Of a stretch of 64,000 nt of DNA, positions 43,906 to 55,946 are shown one piece after another (the first letter of the stretch is position 1; each line of letters begins with the position of its first letter). This DNA comes from Eutypa lata. Lineage: Eukaryota; Ascomycota; Sordariomycetes; Xylariales; Diatrypaceae. Position numbers and translations under genes: made by a program. Under the pieces are notes generated by a model. That model did no database searches. It was given only the letters and a program-made list of their open reading frames with translations, and was not told the origin of the DNA. Where the stretch lies: contig JAKULF010000011.1 of NCBI GenBank assembly GCA_022661535.1, forward strand, positions 1,426,001 through 1,490,000. Reading direction: 5' to 3'.

Positions 43906-46783
43906 TTACTTCAAAGCATCAAATGTGTCCATCACAACTTGATCCATTCCTTTCCCCCGTGCATTTGCCGCAAAATATGACCCTTCCGAACGTCTTGCAG
44001 TTTTAATCGAATGCCGAGTATGCGACTTAGCTGATGCCCATATACTCTTATAAACCCCGCGAAGGGGATACGTAGCGATTCCCATAGTTGCTTTACCGAA
44101 TGACTGTATTAGCGAGCAGTTTCCCAATAGGGGTTGAGAGAAATGGAAGGGGTGTTAAGTGTACCTGTGAAGGCCTTGCTGGTTAAACCGGCGACGCCCT
44201 TTCCCATGCCCTTTACCATTCCAAGCGGCCCCTCATTTTTGGCTCCCTTGTAGGGGAGGATGAAGACGCCAGTTACTCCGTCGTATACCCCGAACGTCAA
44301 AGCCTTACCGGCGACCACGAGACCGGATTTCCAGTCGTGAATCACACCGTAATCTCTGGTCTCCTCGCCATATAAATGAGGTATGTTTCGGAGTCCCTCC
44401 GTGAAGGCGAAAGGTATGGTGATCATACCACTCGCGTGATATTTGAAGAAGTCACCGACGCCGGAAGCTGAGGCAACGACCATGGTCTCTGTCAGGGTCA
44501 TGCAACTTCTATCGGGTTTGTTCCTCAATAGATTTGGAGAAACCGGGACCTGAGAAAGTTGACCCCGGGGCAAAGGGGCCACCTCTGAGCCTGTGTTACT
44601 CAAATCAGAGTGTGAGTGTTTGGCATCCTTCCTATATGCATTGAGTGGCTTGATAATTATGTTTGCGGTAGCCCGCATCATATCACCACCTACTCCCATG
44701 GATTCCGATATTGTGGCCGTGAACGGGTCCCATCGGCGTGTCTCAATGCTGATATGACGGGTCTCATGCCTGCGGATAACGAAGCTTAGTCTCGCACTCT
44801 ACAATATTGGAACGACTAAAGATCATGGTCATATATGAATTGACGTACATTTTGAGGTTTCGAGGGTAGAGTTTCAGGTGGCTGGCAAGGATCTCCGCTG
44901 CAACCTTGGACAACTTTAGGCGAGAACGCCTCCCCCTATATACCCATGAGGCAGGCAGGCCCTTGATGATGTCACACTCAAGTTCTCGTTCCGGAAGGTT
45001 TGCGTGGAATGATGCGACGGCCGCTTTGACTCCTGATTCGGTCCGCATCTTCGCTGCGATCTTTCCGGCTGCCTCCAAGGCCTCGGGCTTCAAGCAGAAT
45101 TCGATCGCTTCGGCAAGATTATCTGCATTTAGAGACTTGTGGGGAATAGGTTTAGGTCCTGCACCGGCAGCGGCAACCATGCTTCCCCAGAATGGCTGGC
45201 TATTCACGTCGATCAGCCGTCAGGTCACTGTCTAAGAGAGTGTATATATCCATATTAGTAAGGGAAAACTTACTCTCCGAAGAAAGGAACAATGGTGGTT
45301 GGTCGTCCGTTGAGAAGCCCACAAGCTGTCGTGCCTGCACCGCCATGATGAAATACGGCTGCTACATGTCGGAATAGCCATTCGTGAGGACAGTCGTCCA
45401 GATACATAATGTTGTCGCTTTCAGGGCCACCAAGCTTACTCCAACCTCTTGATATAAGTGCACGCGTTCCGGTTTTGTGTACTGCTTCTATCAAGATAGC
45501 GGACATTTCCTCGGGATCGTCGATGACAATACTACCGAACCCAATATAGATCGGCGGGGGACCTTTCTCGAGAAAATTGGCAAGTTCCGGCGGCGGGGTA
45601 TAGTCAGGGGGGTCACGGAAGAAGAAACCACACACGTCTGCCTTGGGGGTTAATAGCTTGAATGACTGGTGGGTGTTCTCAAAACATACCGATGTGAGAT
45701 CCCCAATCGATTGGTTTGGCGACGAGAGCGGGAGACCAGCAGTATGTGAATGGAATCTTAAGTGTCTCTGCTAGTCGGGGCCCTTCTGAAAATGCCACGG
45801 GCTCCAAGTCAATGGAATACCTCCATTCATTGATAAGATCTCCTAGCCTGAAAAAAGAAGTCATTAGGTATAGGCCATGATATAATAGCCGGATGTATGA
45901 GCAACATACCCTTGCCATGTAAGGAACTCAACAACAGCATACGATGCATAGTTGGCTGTTTGAGGCTCCGTCCCAGACTTCTGCCCGAGTTTTATGTTTG
46001 CCAACGGATGCGGGAAAGCCCTTGTACTTGACCACGGCATAGTGAACATCATGTGGACGGGAATTCCAAGCGCCTGCGCGCAGTGTATGTGACCAAAACT
46101 CGGGGGGTTGGCAATGATGGCGTCGGCGACAAAGGGCGTCGATGATACCGGATCGGGTTGTATACATGAGTGCCAAAAGCCGTCTAGCATCTCTCTCATC
46201 ATCTTCCGCTTTTTCTGAATATCACCTGCGCGCAGGCTTTTCATACTGGGAATCAGGCCCGGATTCCGCACCATATAAGCCATTAACTCGGCCGGGTCGC
46301 CCCCGACGGGGAAGAACTCGAGCCCTGCGGACCGTACGAAGGTGGCGAATACGTCGTGCGTCGCTAGCCGTACCCGATGCCCGTGCTTTTGGAGCTCAGT
46401 GCCGAGAGCAACGAATGGCTGTACATCACCGCGACTTCCCACGACTTGGATGACGATGTTCAGCTTGACCGGAAAAGGTGTCGTCTGGACATTTTGAATG
46501 TCTTCATAAGAGTATACTGGTGGTGAGCCGAGAGTCTGCTCAAATTCGTTGTGGACTGGCGGTTGGAAGTCCGGGAGGAATAGCGAAAGTGATTTAACAA
46601 CTCGGGAATCGAGGTCGAGATCAACACGACCGTCGTCTATGACCCTGTCGTTAGCTAAAGTATGACGTTGGCAGCGCTTGGACTCAGACCTCTCAGGGTA
46701 AGACTCTTGTTGAGCAGATGCCCAACAGGAGGAGCGGAGACGGCTTCTTGCGCCGTAGGGATGTTATTTTTATTATTCGCCAT
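43906..46783 (-). CDS. UDP-glycosyltransferase, fungal sterol-glucosyltransferase-like
   Basis: Proposed seven exons on the minus strand: 46783-46690, 46654-45910, 45847-45690, 45637-45274, 45199-44849, 44769-44165, 44090-43906, about 833 residues. The N-terminal GT28-like domain reads [19 protein letters not shown] and [15 protein letters not shown]. The sugar-nucleotide-binding domain has [22 protein letters not shown] and [19 protein letters not shown] followed by PFFGDQPFWG. A C-terminal tail of roughly 270 residues ([18 protein letters not shown] and similar) resembles amphipathic lipid-associated repeats. It probably glucosylates a sterol, terpenoid or phenolic hydroxyl in the cytosol or at membranes. 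The weak point is the 5' end: the only in-frame join leaves a 35-nt first intron, shorter than normal, so the first exon may be wrong. It is a candidate tailoring enzyme of the nearby diterpenoid cluster. Confidence 0.82.
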
Positions 46784-48182
46784 TCTACGGTCAATAGTAG
46801 ATACGTTGGTGTCGTGAATGACGAGCCGGTGGCATTAGAGATGCAGTATAAATGCCATTGGAAGTGTATTTAGTCAGAGGTAAATAAGACCTCAAATATA
46901 AAATCTGCAACATGGCGCATATACTTTCCTTGAGATAGTCGGCGCATTTCACTGGGTACAGTAGGCTGGGCTGATAGGGTTATTATTACGAATATAAGAA
47001 GGCAGTGTACCTAACGCATGAAGTAGAAGAGGTAGCCAGTAAAACTACGTTGTATACGACAAGGCGGGTGCTGCTATACGCATACCAAGAACTTAAGTTA
47101 ACAGGCCGAACATCAACACCCTTGTCAGGCTTGGTTTAAAGTTTCTGATATGCCGGAATCAGATTGAGTTCTGGTAAGTATAAGACTAAAAGAGGTTAGC
47201 TTTGATGAGATTACCCGTTATAGACGGCAGACCAGCCCCTAGTACGTCGTAGGTTATAATAATTTGCCCTCACTAAGTGGAATCCATGCATACGCGTATA
47301 GGCTTGTGTCTAATTGGATCGGTACTCCATGCCGTTGACACCCCACCCGGCAACGGATACAACTACGTACCTAGGTATGTATCTAGTCCAAGGCCAACTT
47401 GGCGCTTATGGAGCAGGGCAGTATCATCACAAACAGACTTATTCAAGCATGCGAACTACTGTAACCCAATTCTTACGTTTCAGTTCCTGTTAGAGATAAC
47501 ATCTAAGCACAGCACTGATGCATTGCATTTTGGGATTTGACTATGCTATTTTAGCTATTGTGCAGTTCATGATAAACCTGCCTCTTCAAGTCTATAGAAG
47601 GTCAATACATATGTACTTACATAACTATACAAATCATCGTCTGTATTTTCCCTAAATATTTTACCACGTCGCTCCTCCTAACTTCATGCCTGCTAAGCAA
47701 AAGAGGAGAGTGGAGATATAGATAGTGATAGAAAATAAGGAACAGGTTTAGGGGGTGGCTGAGGGGTGACCCAGCCACATCAGTTACCCGTGGACAATCA
47801 CGGTATGAATTCTTTAGTAGATGTTATTACTTTTATTATTACCATTTCATACCAGAACGTTGTATTCACCTAACTACTGCACCCAAACGCGCCTAAGTGC
47901 TCATTCAATCATTTGAAAAGGCTAAATTAATAATGACCACGTCAAGAAGGTCTGGAAGTATTGTCGAGTATGTCAAATCATGGTAAGTCACGGCAGGGAA
48001 TAGCAAGCATATCTCTTATGTAAATTGGGTCATATTTATACAGTTCCGTTAAGCAGCTGTGAACAGCTCCGCCGAAAACATCTAGGTAATTGAGTGATGG
48101 TAGCAATGAATAGGTGATGGCAATTACCTACAGGGGAACTAACTAGAAGGTGGTAGTTTTTGGCTGATGGTACAAAGGGTTA
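46784..48182. other. intergenic region
   Basis: About 1.4 kb with no gene. One TACCTAGGTA palindrome at 47368-47377. Moderately A+T-rich; nothing else recognised. Confidence 0.4.
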
Positions 48183-49187
48183 TCAGTAGCGTGTATCCCT
48201 CGGATGAGGATAGCTGTCCATGGCATTAAGGGCTTCGCTATCGCTGTCCAACGGCACATGCTGCCTCAGGACCTCACTAGGGTGGCACCAAGCAAGCAAA
48301 ACCGTAACCAAAAACATCAGCGTGGCATCCAGCACGTATACGTACACCTCATTCTGTAGGAGAACCCCGTCGTTGCCTTCGGCGTATTCGATCATCCTGA
48401 AGACGGAACGGACCATGATCAACAGACTACAGGCGTATAGCACCCAGATCAATTTCTTCCACGCTCCAGAGATAGCGTGCGACTTCTGGGTCGGGCGTCT
48501 GTTGATGCGTAAATGGAACACGACCGTGACAACGATGAAGAAACCAAAGAAGACCACTTGGATGGCAAGGCCGAGAAGGATCACGTTGTTACCAAGGTTC
48601 ATGCTTGATTCCGAATCCGCGGTTGCGAGGATACCACCACCTATGCAAATTCATCCTTATTAGAGCTCCTAGTTCATGTTCTCCACACTTTACGATGCGG
48701 GAACTAAAAGGGCTGCACATACCTCCGCATTGACAGAAGAAAGATAGCACATCCCCCAGCAGGAAGACCTTTGTAAGCCATTTTGTTCGGATCATGGAAT
48801 AGGAGTCTGCTCCAAGAAGTCGAATCAGACGTCCGAGAATCATGTATATTGCGGCTGCGAATAGCGTCGGCGCCAGCAGGGTGAGTAGACTTTGCAACAT
48901 GTACGGGTTCAGAGTCCAATCAGGTGTTTCTTTGGCTCCAATGGCCCGGCCAACGTATCCGCCAGCCTCAACTACAAATGAACGACACCCGTTAGCTCAG
49001 CCCGAATGTAGGGTATCATTTTGCTAGGTGACTTACACAAGCATCCTAGTATAAAGGGGATGAAGTACCAGGACCTGTTTTTTACAAGGAGTTGAAGATG
49101 GCGGCCGGTGGCAAGGGTAAAAAGCGCAATAAAGATAACAGCTGCCGCAAAAGAAGGGTCGTAATGGTAGAATTTAAATCCGGCCAT
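48183..49187 (-). CDS. RTA1-like seven-transmembrane lipid-translocating protein
   Basis: Three exons on the minus strand: 49187-49037, 48971-48723, 48640-48183, encoding 285 residues. It matches the RTA1 family along its length: FKFYHYDPSFAAAVIFIALF at the start, FEAGGYVGRA after the first splice, APTLFAAAIYMILGRLIRLL, DVLSFFCQCGGGGILA across the second splice, and SVFRMIEYAEG plus an EVYVYVLDATLM segment near the end. Family members (Rta1, Rsb1) are plasma-membrane proteins linked to resistance to 7-aminocholesterol or to long-chain-base efflux. The transported lipid is unknown here. Between a glycosyltransferase and a secreted glucosidase, an export or self-protection role could be imagined, without direct evidence. 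Introns are 65 and 82 nt. Confidence 0.9.
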
Positions 49188-49884
49188 GGTTGTAGTGAGT
49201 CGTCAAAGTAAACAAATAGGCAAGGCTTTGATTGAATAGCAAATGCAAACAGCTGATGCGGATGAAAAGGGGATATCGGTATCAGGAGTTGGTGCCTGGA
49301 TTTAGGAATTAAACAGAAAATTATTCAAGAAAGAAAGGAATTCTATTTATGGGCAAAGTCATGCTATAAAGGACAATAAAAGCATATGAAGCGAAGTATG
49401 GTATATATTACGAGTGAAACATTGATACTTCTCTTTGACGTCGTTCTATTTTACATAAATACTTTCTACGTTCAGGCTGATGCCTCTGAAGAATCATCAA
49501 TGTAAACAAACAATTGGCCGATACTCACCGAGCCCAAATGTTTACAATGGTATAGTGTACGCGTATATGGGATTGTAGGGAGGAGGAGTGGAATACGCGT
49601 ATTAAAGCAAATGCTAGGTATTTATTAGTGTGGCAGTGTGGCAGTGTAACAATGCAACACCAAACATCATGGATTGATGCGCACCCACATACCGAACATT
49701 CAACCTCATTCCCGTTATAGAAAGCCCCTTTACCTCGACTGTCGTTTCGCGCTGATGCCAAAAAAAAAACCCCCATATTATTGTGGCAGAGCATATAAGA
49801 GGGTAGCTATTACTGCTATGCTGTGTTGCGACCTGACAACAGCCCCCAAGAAACCAATTTCCGATTTAGTTTCACGACTTCGTC
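49188..49884. promoter_or_regulatory. divergent intergenic region
   Basis: About 700 bp between the RTA1-like and GH3 start codons, divergent. A short tandem GTGTGGCA repeat occurs at about 49627-49647. No gene is seen. Confidence 0.45.
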
Positions 49885-52335
49885 ATGCGCCTCCTTGTTA
49901 CCTTGGCCGTCGTACCGGTTTCCGGCATCCTAAGCCTAGCCTCTGGGACACCAAGGAGTAAGCTGCTAGAATACCCCACTCTCACGATTCCTTTACTGAT
50001 AAATTCCGCCTAGCCTGGGGTGAAGCCTCAACCGCAGCAGAAGACTTCGTATCTCAGTTGAGCCTTAGTGAAAAGATCGGTATTGTCTCTGGTGGCTATC
50101 TATCTCCAGGGCTCGCTTGTGTTGGGTCAATTGGGGCCATCGAGAGATTGAATTTCACCGGCTTGTGTTTCTCAGACGGACCAACTGGCTATGGTCGCTC
50201 CGATGGCGTTAGCGTTTTCCCGTCGGGAATCACGACTGTAGCGACATGGGATAAAAACCTCATGTTTCTGCGAGGAGTAGCCCTAGGAGAAGAGTTCAGA
50301 GCAAAGGGTGCCCATGTGCATCTCGGGTAAGCAATTCCCTCGCATACTTAATCAATGGTAAAGATAGTACTAACCATTCATCAGTCCCTCAACGGGACCG
50401 ATAGGCCGCCATGCTCAAGGCGGCCGTAACTGGGAGGGTTTCGGACCGGATCCATATCTAGCTGGTGTAGCTATGAACGCCTCCGTCCAGGGTCTTCAAT
50501 CAGTCGGTGTTCAAGCAAGCTCGAAGCATTTCATTGCAAACGAACAGGAGACCCAACGAACCTCGTCGACCTCGGACGACGGGACTGTTGTAGAAGCCAT
50601 TTCGGAGAACGTCGACGATCGAACACTTCATGAGCTATACATCTGGCCCTTTGCGGACGCAGTCAGGGCAGGCACTGCAAGTGTCATGTGCTCGTACAAC
50701 AGGGTCAATGGGAGCTACGCTTGCGCGAATTCGCATACCATCATCACTATACTGAAAGACGAGCTGGCATTTCCCGGCTACGTCATCTCGGATTGGTATG
50801 CTACTCACTCGACGGCAAGCTCCGCCAACGCGGGACTCGATATCGAAATGCCAGGGAACGTCAGTGCTCTAGCAGGACCCGCGTACTTCGGCGATGCACT
50901 TCTCCAAAACGTCCAAAATGGCACGGTGAAGGAGGCTCGTCTCGTCGAAATGGCCGAGAGGGTCATGACTCCGTACTTTCTCCTCGGCCAAGACCAGGAC
51001 TATCCCTCTCTGTATCCTTCCAATGGAGCTAGCTTTTGGGTCTACCAGTATGGTCACGCGAACGTCCCATCCATCTATCCGCAGGTAGATGCTCGAGACG
51101 TTCGCGCGGACCACGCCAAAATAATTCGCGAAGTCGGTGCAGCGGGCACGGTGCTTCTCAAAAACGTGAACGGGGCACTGCCTTTGAAGAGCGAAAAGAA
51201 CGTTGGAGTATTCGGCAATGATGCACCATACCCAACTACCGGTTCTGTTTTCCACGACACCGGCGTGCATCCAGAGGAGGGTTACGAGATGGGTACTCTT
51301 GACATCGGTGGCGGGTCCGGCACTGTCAGGCACACTGATATCATCACTCCATTAGAAGCAATTCGCGAACAGGTGGCTTCGATCGGTGGACGCGTCCAAG
51401 TACTGCTAGGGAATGACGAAGTGGCCGAGGGTTCCTTCAAGACGATTTACCCCGTCCCCGATGTGTGTCTGCTGTTCCTGAATGCTTACGCAACAGAAGG
51501 CATAGACAGAGCCTCGCTCGACCTCCAATGGAACGCCACACGAGCCGTAGAAAGCACTGCGGCTCTGTGCAACAACACCGTTGTCATCGTACACGGACCA
51601 GGCGTGGTTCTCATGCCCTGGGCGGATAACGAGAATGTGACAGCTATCCTGTCAGCTCACTTCCCAGGAGATCAGACTGGCAACTCCATTGTCGATGTAC
51701 TGTGGGGTGTTACCGAGCCGTCCGGGCGGCTCCCCTATTCTCTTCCCAAGGCGGCTGCAGACGCTGGTCCACCTATTGTGAACTTGACAGGCGTGACTGG
51801 AGTTGTAGATTGGCAATCTAACTTTACCGAAGGGCAAATGATTGACTACCGGTACTACGATCAGAACGACATCGAACCATTGTACGAATTCGGCTTCGGG
51901 TTATCATATGTACCGTTTGAGATGCCTGACAGCTTGAAGATTCAGATTACCAGCAATATATCCTTTACAGCGGATCAATCTAAAGGCATTGCGCCAGGCG
52001 GTCTGGTCGACCTGTGGACTACAGTAGCCACAGCGACAATCGAGGTAGCCAATACGGTAGATAGAGAGGCTTCCACGGTCCCTCAACTTTTCGTTTCATT
52101 TCCACAAGACACAACGCCATCAGGAACACCAGTCAAGGTCCTAAGGGGATTTGAAACAGTGTCCATCCAATCCGGCGAGACTAAGGAGGTGCAGTTCGCA
52201 CTAACGAGGAGGGACTTGAGCTATTGGAACACAGATCAGAAGCAGTGGGTAATTCCGAATGGAACATTCATCTTTAGGGCAGGATTTAGTTCAAGAGACC
52301 TAAAGAGTGAGGTTGAGCTTTCAGTTTTGGGATAA
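49885..52335 (+). CDS. secreted glycoside hydrolase family 3 beta-glucosidase
   Basis: Three exons: 49885-49957, 50014-50326, 50385-52335, encoding 778 residues. The small first exon supplies a signal peptide (MRLLVTLAVVPVSGILSLAS), and its 56-nt intron has a clear CTGAT branch site. The TIM-barrel domain has LSEKIGIVSGGY, FSDGPTGYGRSDGVSVFP and GRHAQGGRNWEGFGPDPYLAGV. The catalytic nucleophile is Asp265 in GYVISDWYATHS. The second domain has GTVLLKNVNGALPLK, and a fibronectin-III-like C-terminal domain has PQLFVSFP, KVLRGFE and FALTRRDLSYW. It removes terminal beta-D-glucosyl residues outside the cell, from cellobiose or glycosides. Several NxT/S sites fit secretion. Ordinary plant-polymer breakdown is the default role; deglycosylation of a cluster product is speculative. 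Confidence 0.92.
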
Positions 52336-52790
52336 ACCCTCATTGTATGTCTATGTCCAATCCTAGCTTACCTCTTCCATCTTAACCTATAATATGAGCT
52401 GTCCATGTGCTAAAAGGGACAATGTACAATACTACATTCTCTGCTATAAAATATGTTGCCCTAATATTGTTTTACCATATTATAAATAAATAAATACGAA
52501 TACTTTACTAAAAATGGCATTGAGTTACTAGATGAATTCAGCTTTAGGTTATTACATACTTTAAATACTTAGCACTTCCAATATTTAGATGATTCTGCAA
52601 ATCGGCAGGGAACTGAGTGACTTATTGTGGGTGTATCATGCTTCGGAAAATGCTGTCTTTACTCTGGCCATTCCCTTTGATGAACCACGAAAATGGAGCC
52701 TGGCTGCATTTGTGTGGTTTACGTCTTCCGCATCTAGATCATAGCATGCCATACGAACGTCCATTGATTTTCAGAGACTCAAGTATACCA
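52336..52790. terminator. convergent 3' region
   Basis: 455 bp between the convergent GH3 and RNase H genes, A+T-rich (about 52440-52570), no gene. Confidence 0.4.
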
Positions 52791-53821
52791 CTAAAAAGGA
52801 AGGCCGATTACCTCCACATACTCAGCGGGTACATCATCCTCTGAAGCAGCCTTCTTTGCAGCCGCATCCGCAGTCTTATTCCAATCTCTCGGAATTCTCC
52901 AGAACCGGATAGAGAGCCCTTCGTCTTTCCATCTCTCAACTTCGCCCAGAAGCATTTCCCACAGGTCCTTGTTCTTGACAGCCGCATTGCCACTCGTCTT
53001 CCAGTCATTTTTGACCCACGTCTTCGCCCACTTCGTAGATCCTTCCACTACATACTCCGAGTCCGTGGCAATGGTCATGGTGCTGAAGCCCTCGCCAGTC
53101 CAGTGTCGGAAGCGCAGAGCCGCAATGACGGCTCGAAGCTCAGCCCTGTTGCTGCTCTGGATGCTCTCGTCCCCGAAAGGTCCCTTGCTCTCCAGCCGAC
53201 CAGCTGCGATTGCCGGGTTGTTCTCGAGTCCCGGCCCATGGACGAATGCCCAACCGGCTCTGGGATTTGGCTGGCCATTATTCAAGCACGCGCCATCGGT
53301 ATAGATTAGAGCCGCCCGGGGGTCATCGCGGTGGACGTATCTGATAATGCATGTTAATGAGTTTGGTCTAGGAGACAGCTGGTTCTGAGAAGGCAGCTTC
53401 TGCTTAGTAGTTCTTACCTGGTCAATTTTGCATAAGTTTTCTTGCCACGAAATAGTTCTGCTGGAAGGATTGAACTTGTTGGAGGAGTGAACCTGGTAGG
53501 GAAGGCTCGGCCAGTGCCTCTTCTCTTTTTTGGACCAATATCTAGGGGGGATTGCGAATGGAGACGGTCACCAGCTGCGTCAATCATGGGAATATCGACG
53601 GAGCTGCCATCTTCGTCCTCTTCATCGTCGTAGTCTTCTTCGTCGACTTCATCATCACTATCCATGAAATCGTAGCTTGTGCAGCACTTTCCACAGGTGA
53701 CGAGGCCGTGTGGACCGCAGACGATTCGACCGTTGGGCAACGTGCAGGGACCCTCCTCGTCATCGCTACTGGATGGGCCAAGCGGGATTAAACCCTGAGC
53801 GAGATACCGTCCGAGAGGCAT
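52791..53821 (-). CDS. ribonuclease H1-type nuclease
   Basis: Two exons on the minus strand, 53821-53418 and 53340-52791 (77-nt intron), encoding 317 residues. The C-terminal half is an RNase H fold with the four acidic residues in place: Asp150 (YTDGACLNNG), Glu202 (SSNRAELRAV), Asp228 (ATDSEYV) and Asp293 (WNKTADAAAK). It cleaves the RNA strand of RNA-DNA hybrids. The N-terminal about 130 residues contain a Cys-rich patch (VTCGKCCTSYDF) and a long acidic run (DSDDEVDEEDYDDEEDED), not the usual hybrid-binding domain. This form is common in filamentous fungi. No mitochondrial or secretory signal is evident. Confidence 0.9.
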
Positions 53822-54696
53822 CCTAGCAGTAGTTGAGCAGACAGTTGTTAATGCAAACGGATGAAAGTGAAGCGAGTCAAGACGTTGGAGAGAGTAAATG
53901 TAGTTACTTTAGTGTAACAGTTAGTTAACCATATTCGGTTTAAGTGTGTGTGCATGGACCACTCACGGGCCACAACCCCTCAGTCTGAGGAGCCTTTTTC
54001 ACCTTGGGTGTATGTACCTATATTCCTTACCCAGATTCCTGATATTACTGGTATTGCACCAAGCTTTCTTGAGCCGCGGAATGGCCACTACGCTGTCGCA
54101 AAGTAAGAATCCTTTGGACATTAACTACTGTATTTATAATAACAAGCGTGGCAAAGCAGTAGCTTTAGAGCCTCTGAGACATTCAGAGTGTCAACCAATG
54201 CACGTAGCACTAGTTAGCTTCTAGATGTTTCCGGCCTACCAATCTAATTCAATACACCAAGCTGCCGGATACCTAATGACACTTTACTCTTTACCTTGAA
54301 CATTTTTGATATATTCTGGTCATTTCTATCAAGGCTTTTCTACTTGCCCCTACCAGATAATACAATGATATATTACGTAGGTACCGGTAAGACAACAGGC
54401 CGGGGGGTGCTACTTTAAAAATTAAGGTTATGGGTCGTGCAGGGTATATAGAGTGTCCAATCAACTGTATGTAATGAATGATTAGTGGGGTGGGGCTTAA
54501 ATTCAATTCATATGAGGTACCTAGGTAGCTACGGAGTATGTATCTCAGGAACCAAGGAGCTAACCTACCTCACTTGCCAGGTTTCTGAATTTCAACGTCT
54601 TCGCCTTCAACAAACACCAGAATCTTTTGTGAACCTACAGGCGGCTAGTATCTCAACTCACAATCACGTGATCGCACCTTGGGCAATAAGCGAAAC
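53822..54696. promoter_or_regulatory. divergent intergenic region
   Basis: About 875 bp between the divergent RNase H and Mediator genes. One TACCTAGGTA palindrome at 54518-54527. No gene is supported. Confidence 0.4.
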
Positions 54697-55539
54697 ATGT
54701 ATGAGTTATTCCTCACCACGCCCGTGCGGAAGGATGACTTCGAGATGGCATGTGCCATCCTGCAGGGCCTAACCTGCATGCAAGCACGGCAAAACGTGCA
54801 CCGCATCCTGTACTTCGCAGGCCAGCCTCAGCCGCGCGGTCTGTTCAACCAGCGGTGCTTCCGGCAATCGCCCGCGCTGCCGCTCTGGAAGGAGCTGAGC
54901 AAGCAGCTCACCCGATCTTCGTACGTCATGCAGCTGGCGTACGACGTGTCCCCCGAGACCGACTTCGGGAACGGCGCGATCGTGGATCTGAACAGCACGC
55001 CCGGCACGCTGCGGTGGATGGATCTACCAGATCCGTTACGCGACACCCCCGTCACCCAGCGCAAGAAGATCGATATTCCCGACCAGCGGAATCTGCTGAC
55101 GGCCTTATCTGATAACGCGCACACGTAAGGAACCTCATTTCATTCTTAGGTTTGACATTTATATCATTAACCACCAGCATGCTGATGCGCTGGTTTCTAC
55201 AGATACAAGAATGAGCTCATCCAGGAGACGTTCACATACGTCAGAACAAACATCGAGTTCGTCTTTACCAGGTCATACCACCTGCCCGAGTCACCAGGCC
55301 GTCCGGTTGCCACCCTACCGGCATGGGCTGACCTGAGACCTGTGGACCCAGCACAGAAGTGGGTTTTCAACGTAAAGCTCACTGTCGAGGAGGAGAATCA
55401 GCCCGAGAAGCTTCAGAAGGCGAACAAGGAGCTGCTGACTGTTAAGGAGGAGCTCGACAAGCTGTTCGATTTTAAGATTGTGGACCGGCGGGTACTCGAT
55501 ACACGAATCGCTCCGCCGCAGGTGATACCACCTCGGTAA
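54697..55539 (+). CDS. med18: Mediator complex subunit 18
   Basis: Two exons, 54697-55124 and 55203-55539 (78-nt intron), encoding 254 residues. The start MYELFLTTPVRKDDFEMACA followed by QGLTCMQARQNVHRILYFAG and QPRGL is the usual opening of fungal Med18 (Srb5). The C-terminal half (TYVRTNIEFVFTRSYHLP, WVFNVKLTVEEEN) gives the second half of the beta-barrel. Med18 forms the movable jaw of the Mediator head module with Med20 and contacts RNA polymerase II in the nucleus. The ATG at 54697 is chosen because upstream in-frame codons lack ATG and the homologous proteins begin here. Confidence 0.85.
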
Positions 55540-55946
55540 GATGGGTGGTGGGATAAGGATGTAGGACGTTCCTGCTAAAATCGTACTAATTAACGGCCGT
55601 CTCGCGCGTCTTACGGATTATCAACCGGCCATAGGAAGAGTCGACGGGCATTCACCACTGTATTCTGGGTTACCATCGTAAAATATAATCGAGGACAAAA
55701 GGCCGAATGTAATATCTCTACATGGTTAAAATTCAAGTGACTTGCGGAAGAACGATCCACGATGCTTTATCTAATGAGCAAAACTATTACATATTGATTG
55801 GAAGTTGCGCGCTATGGACTTATGTTGAAGCCATTTCAAGGTTATTCAGCGGAAGACGATGAAAAAAGATATTCTATATTAAAGAGGAGAAGTCTAGAAT
55901 ATTTCCCTTCCGATGATTACCTAATGGAAAGGGTCTGCACACCAAA
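55540..55946. terminator. convergent 3' region
   Basis: About 400 bp between the convergent Med18 and oxidoreductase genes; no gene or repeat is seen. Confidence 0.4.
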
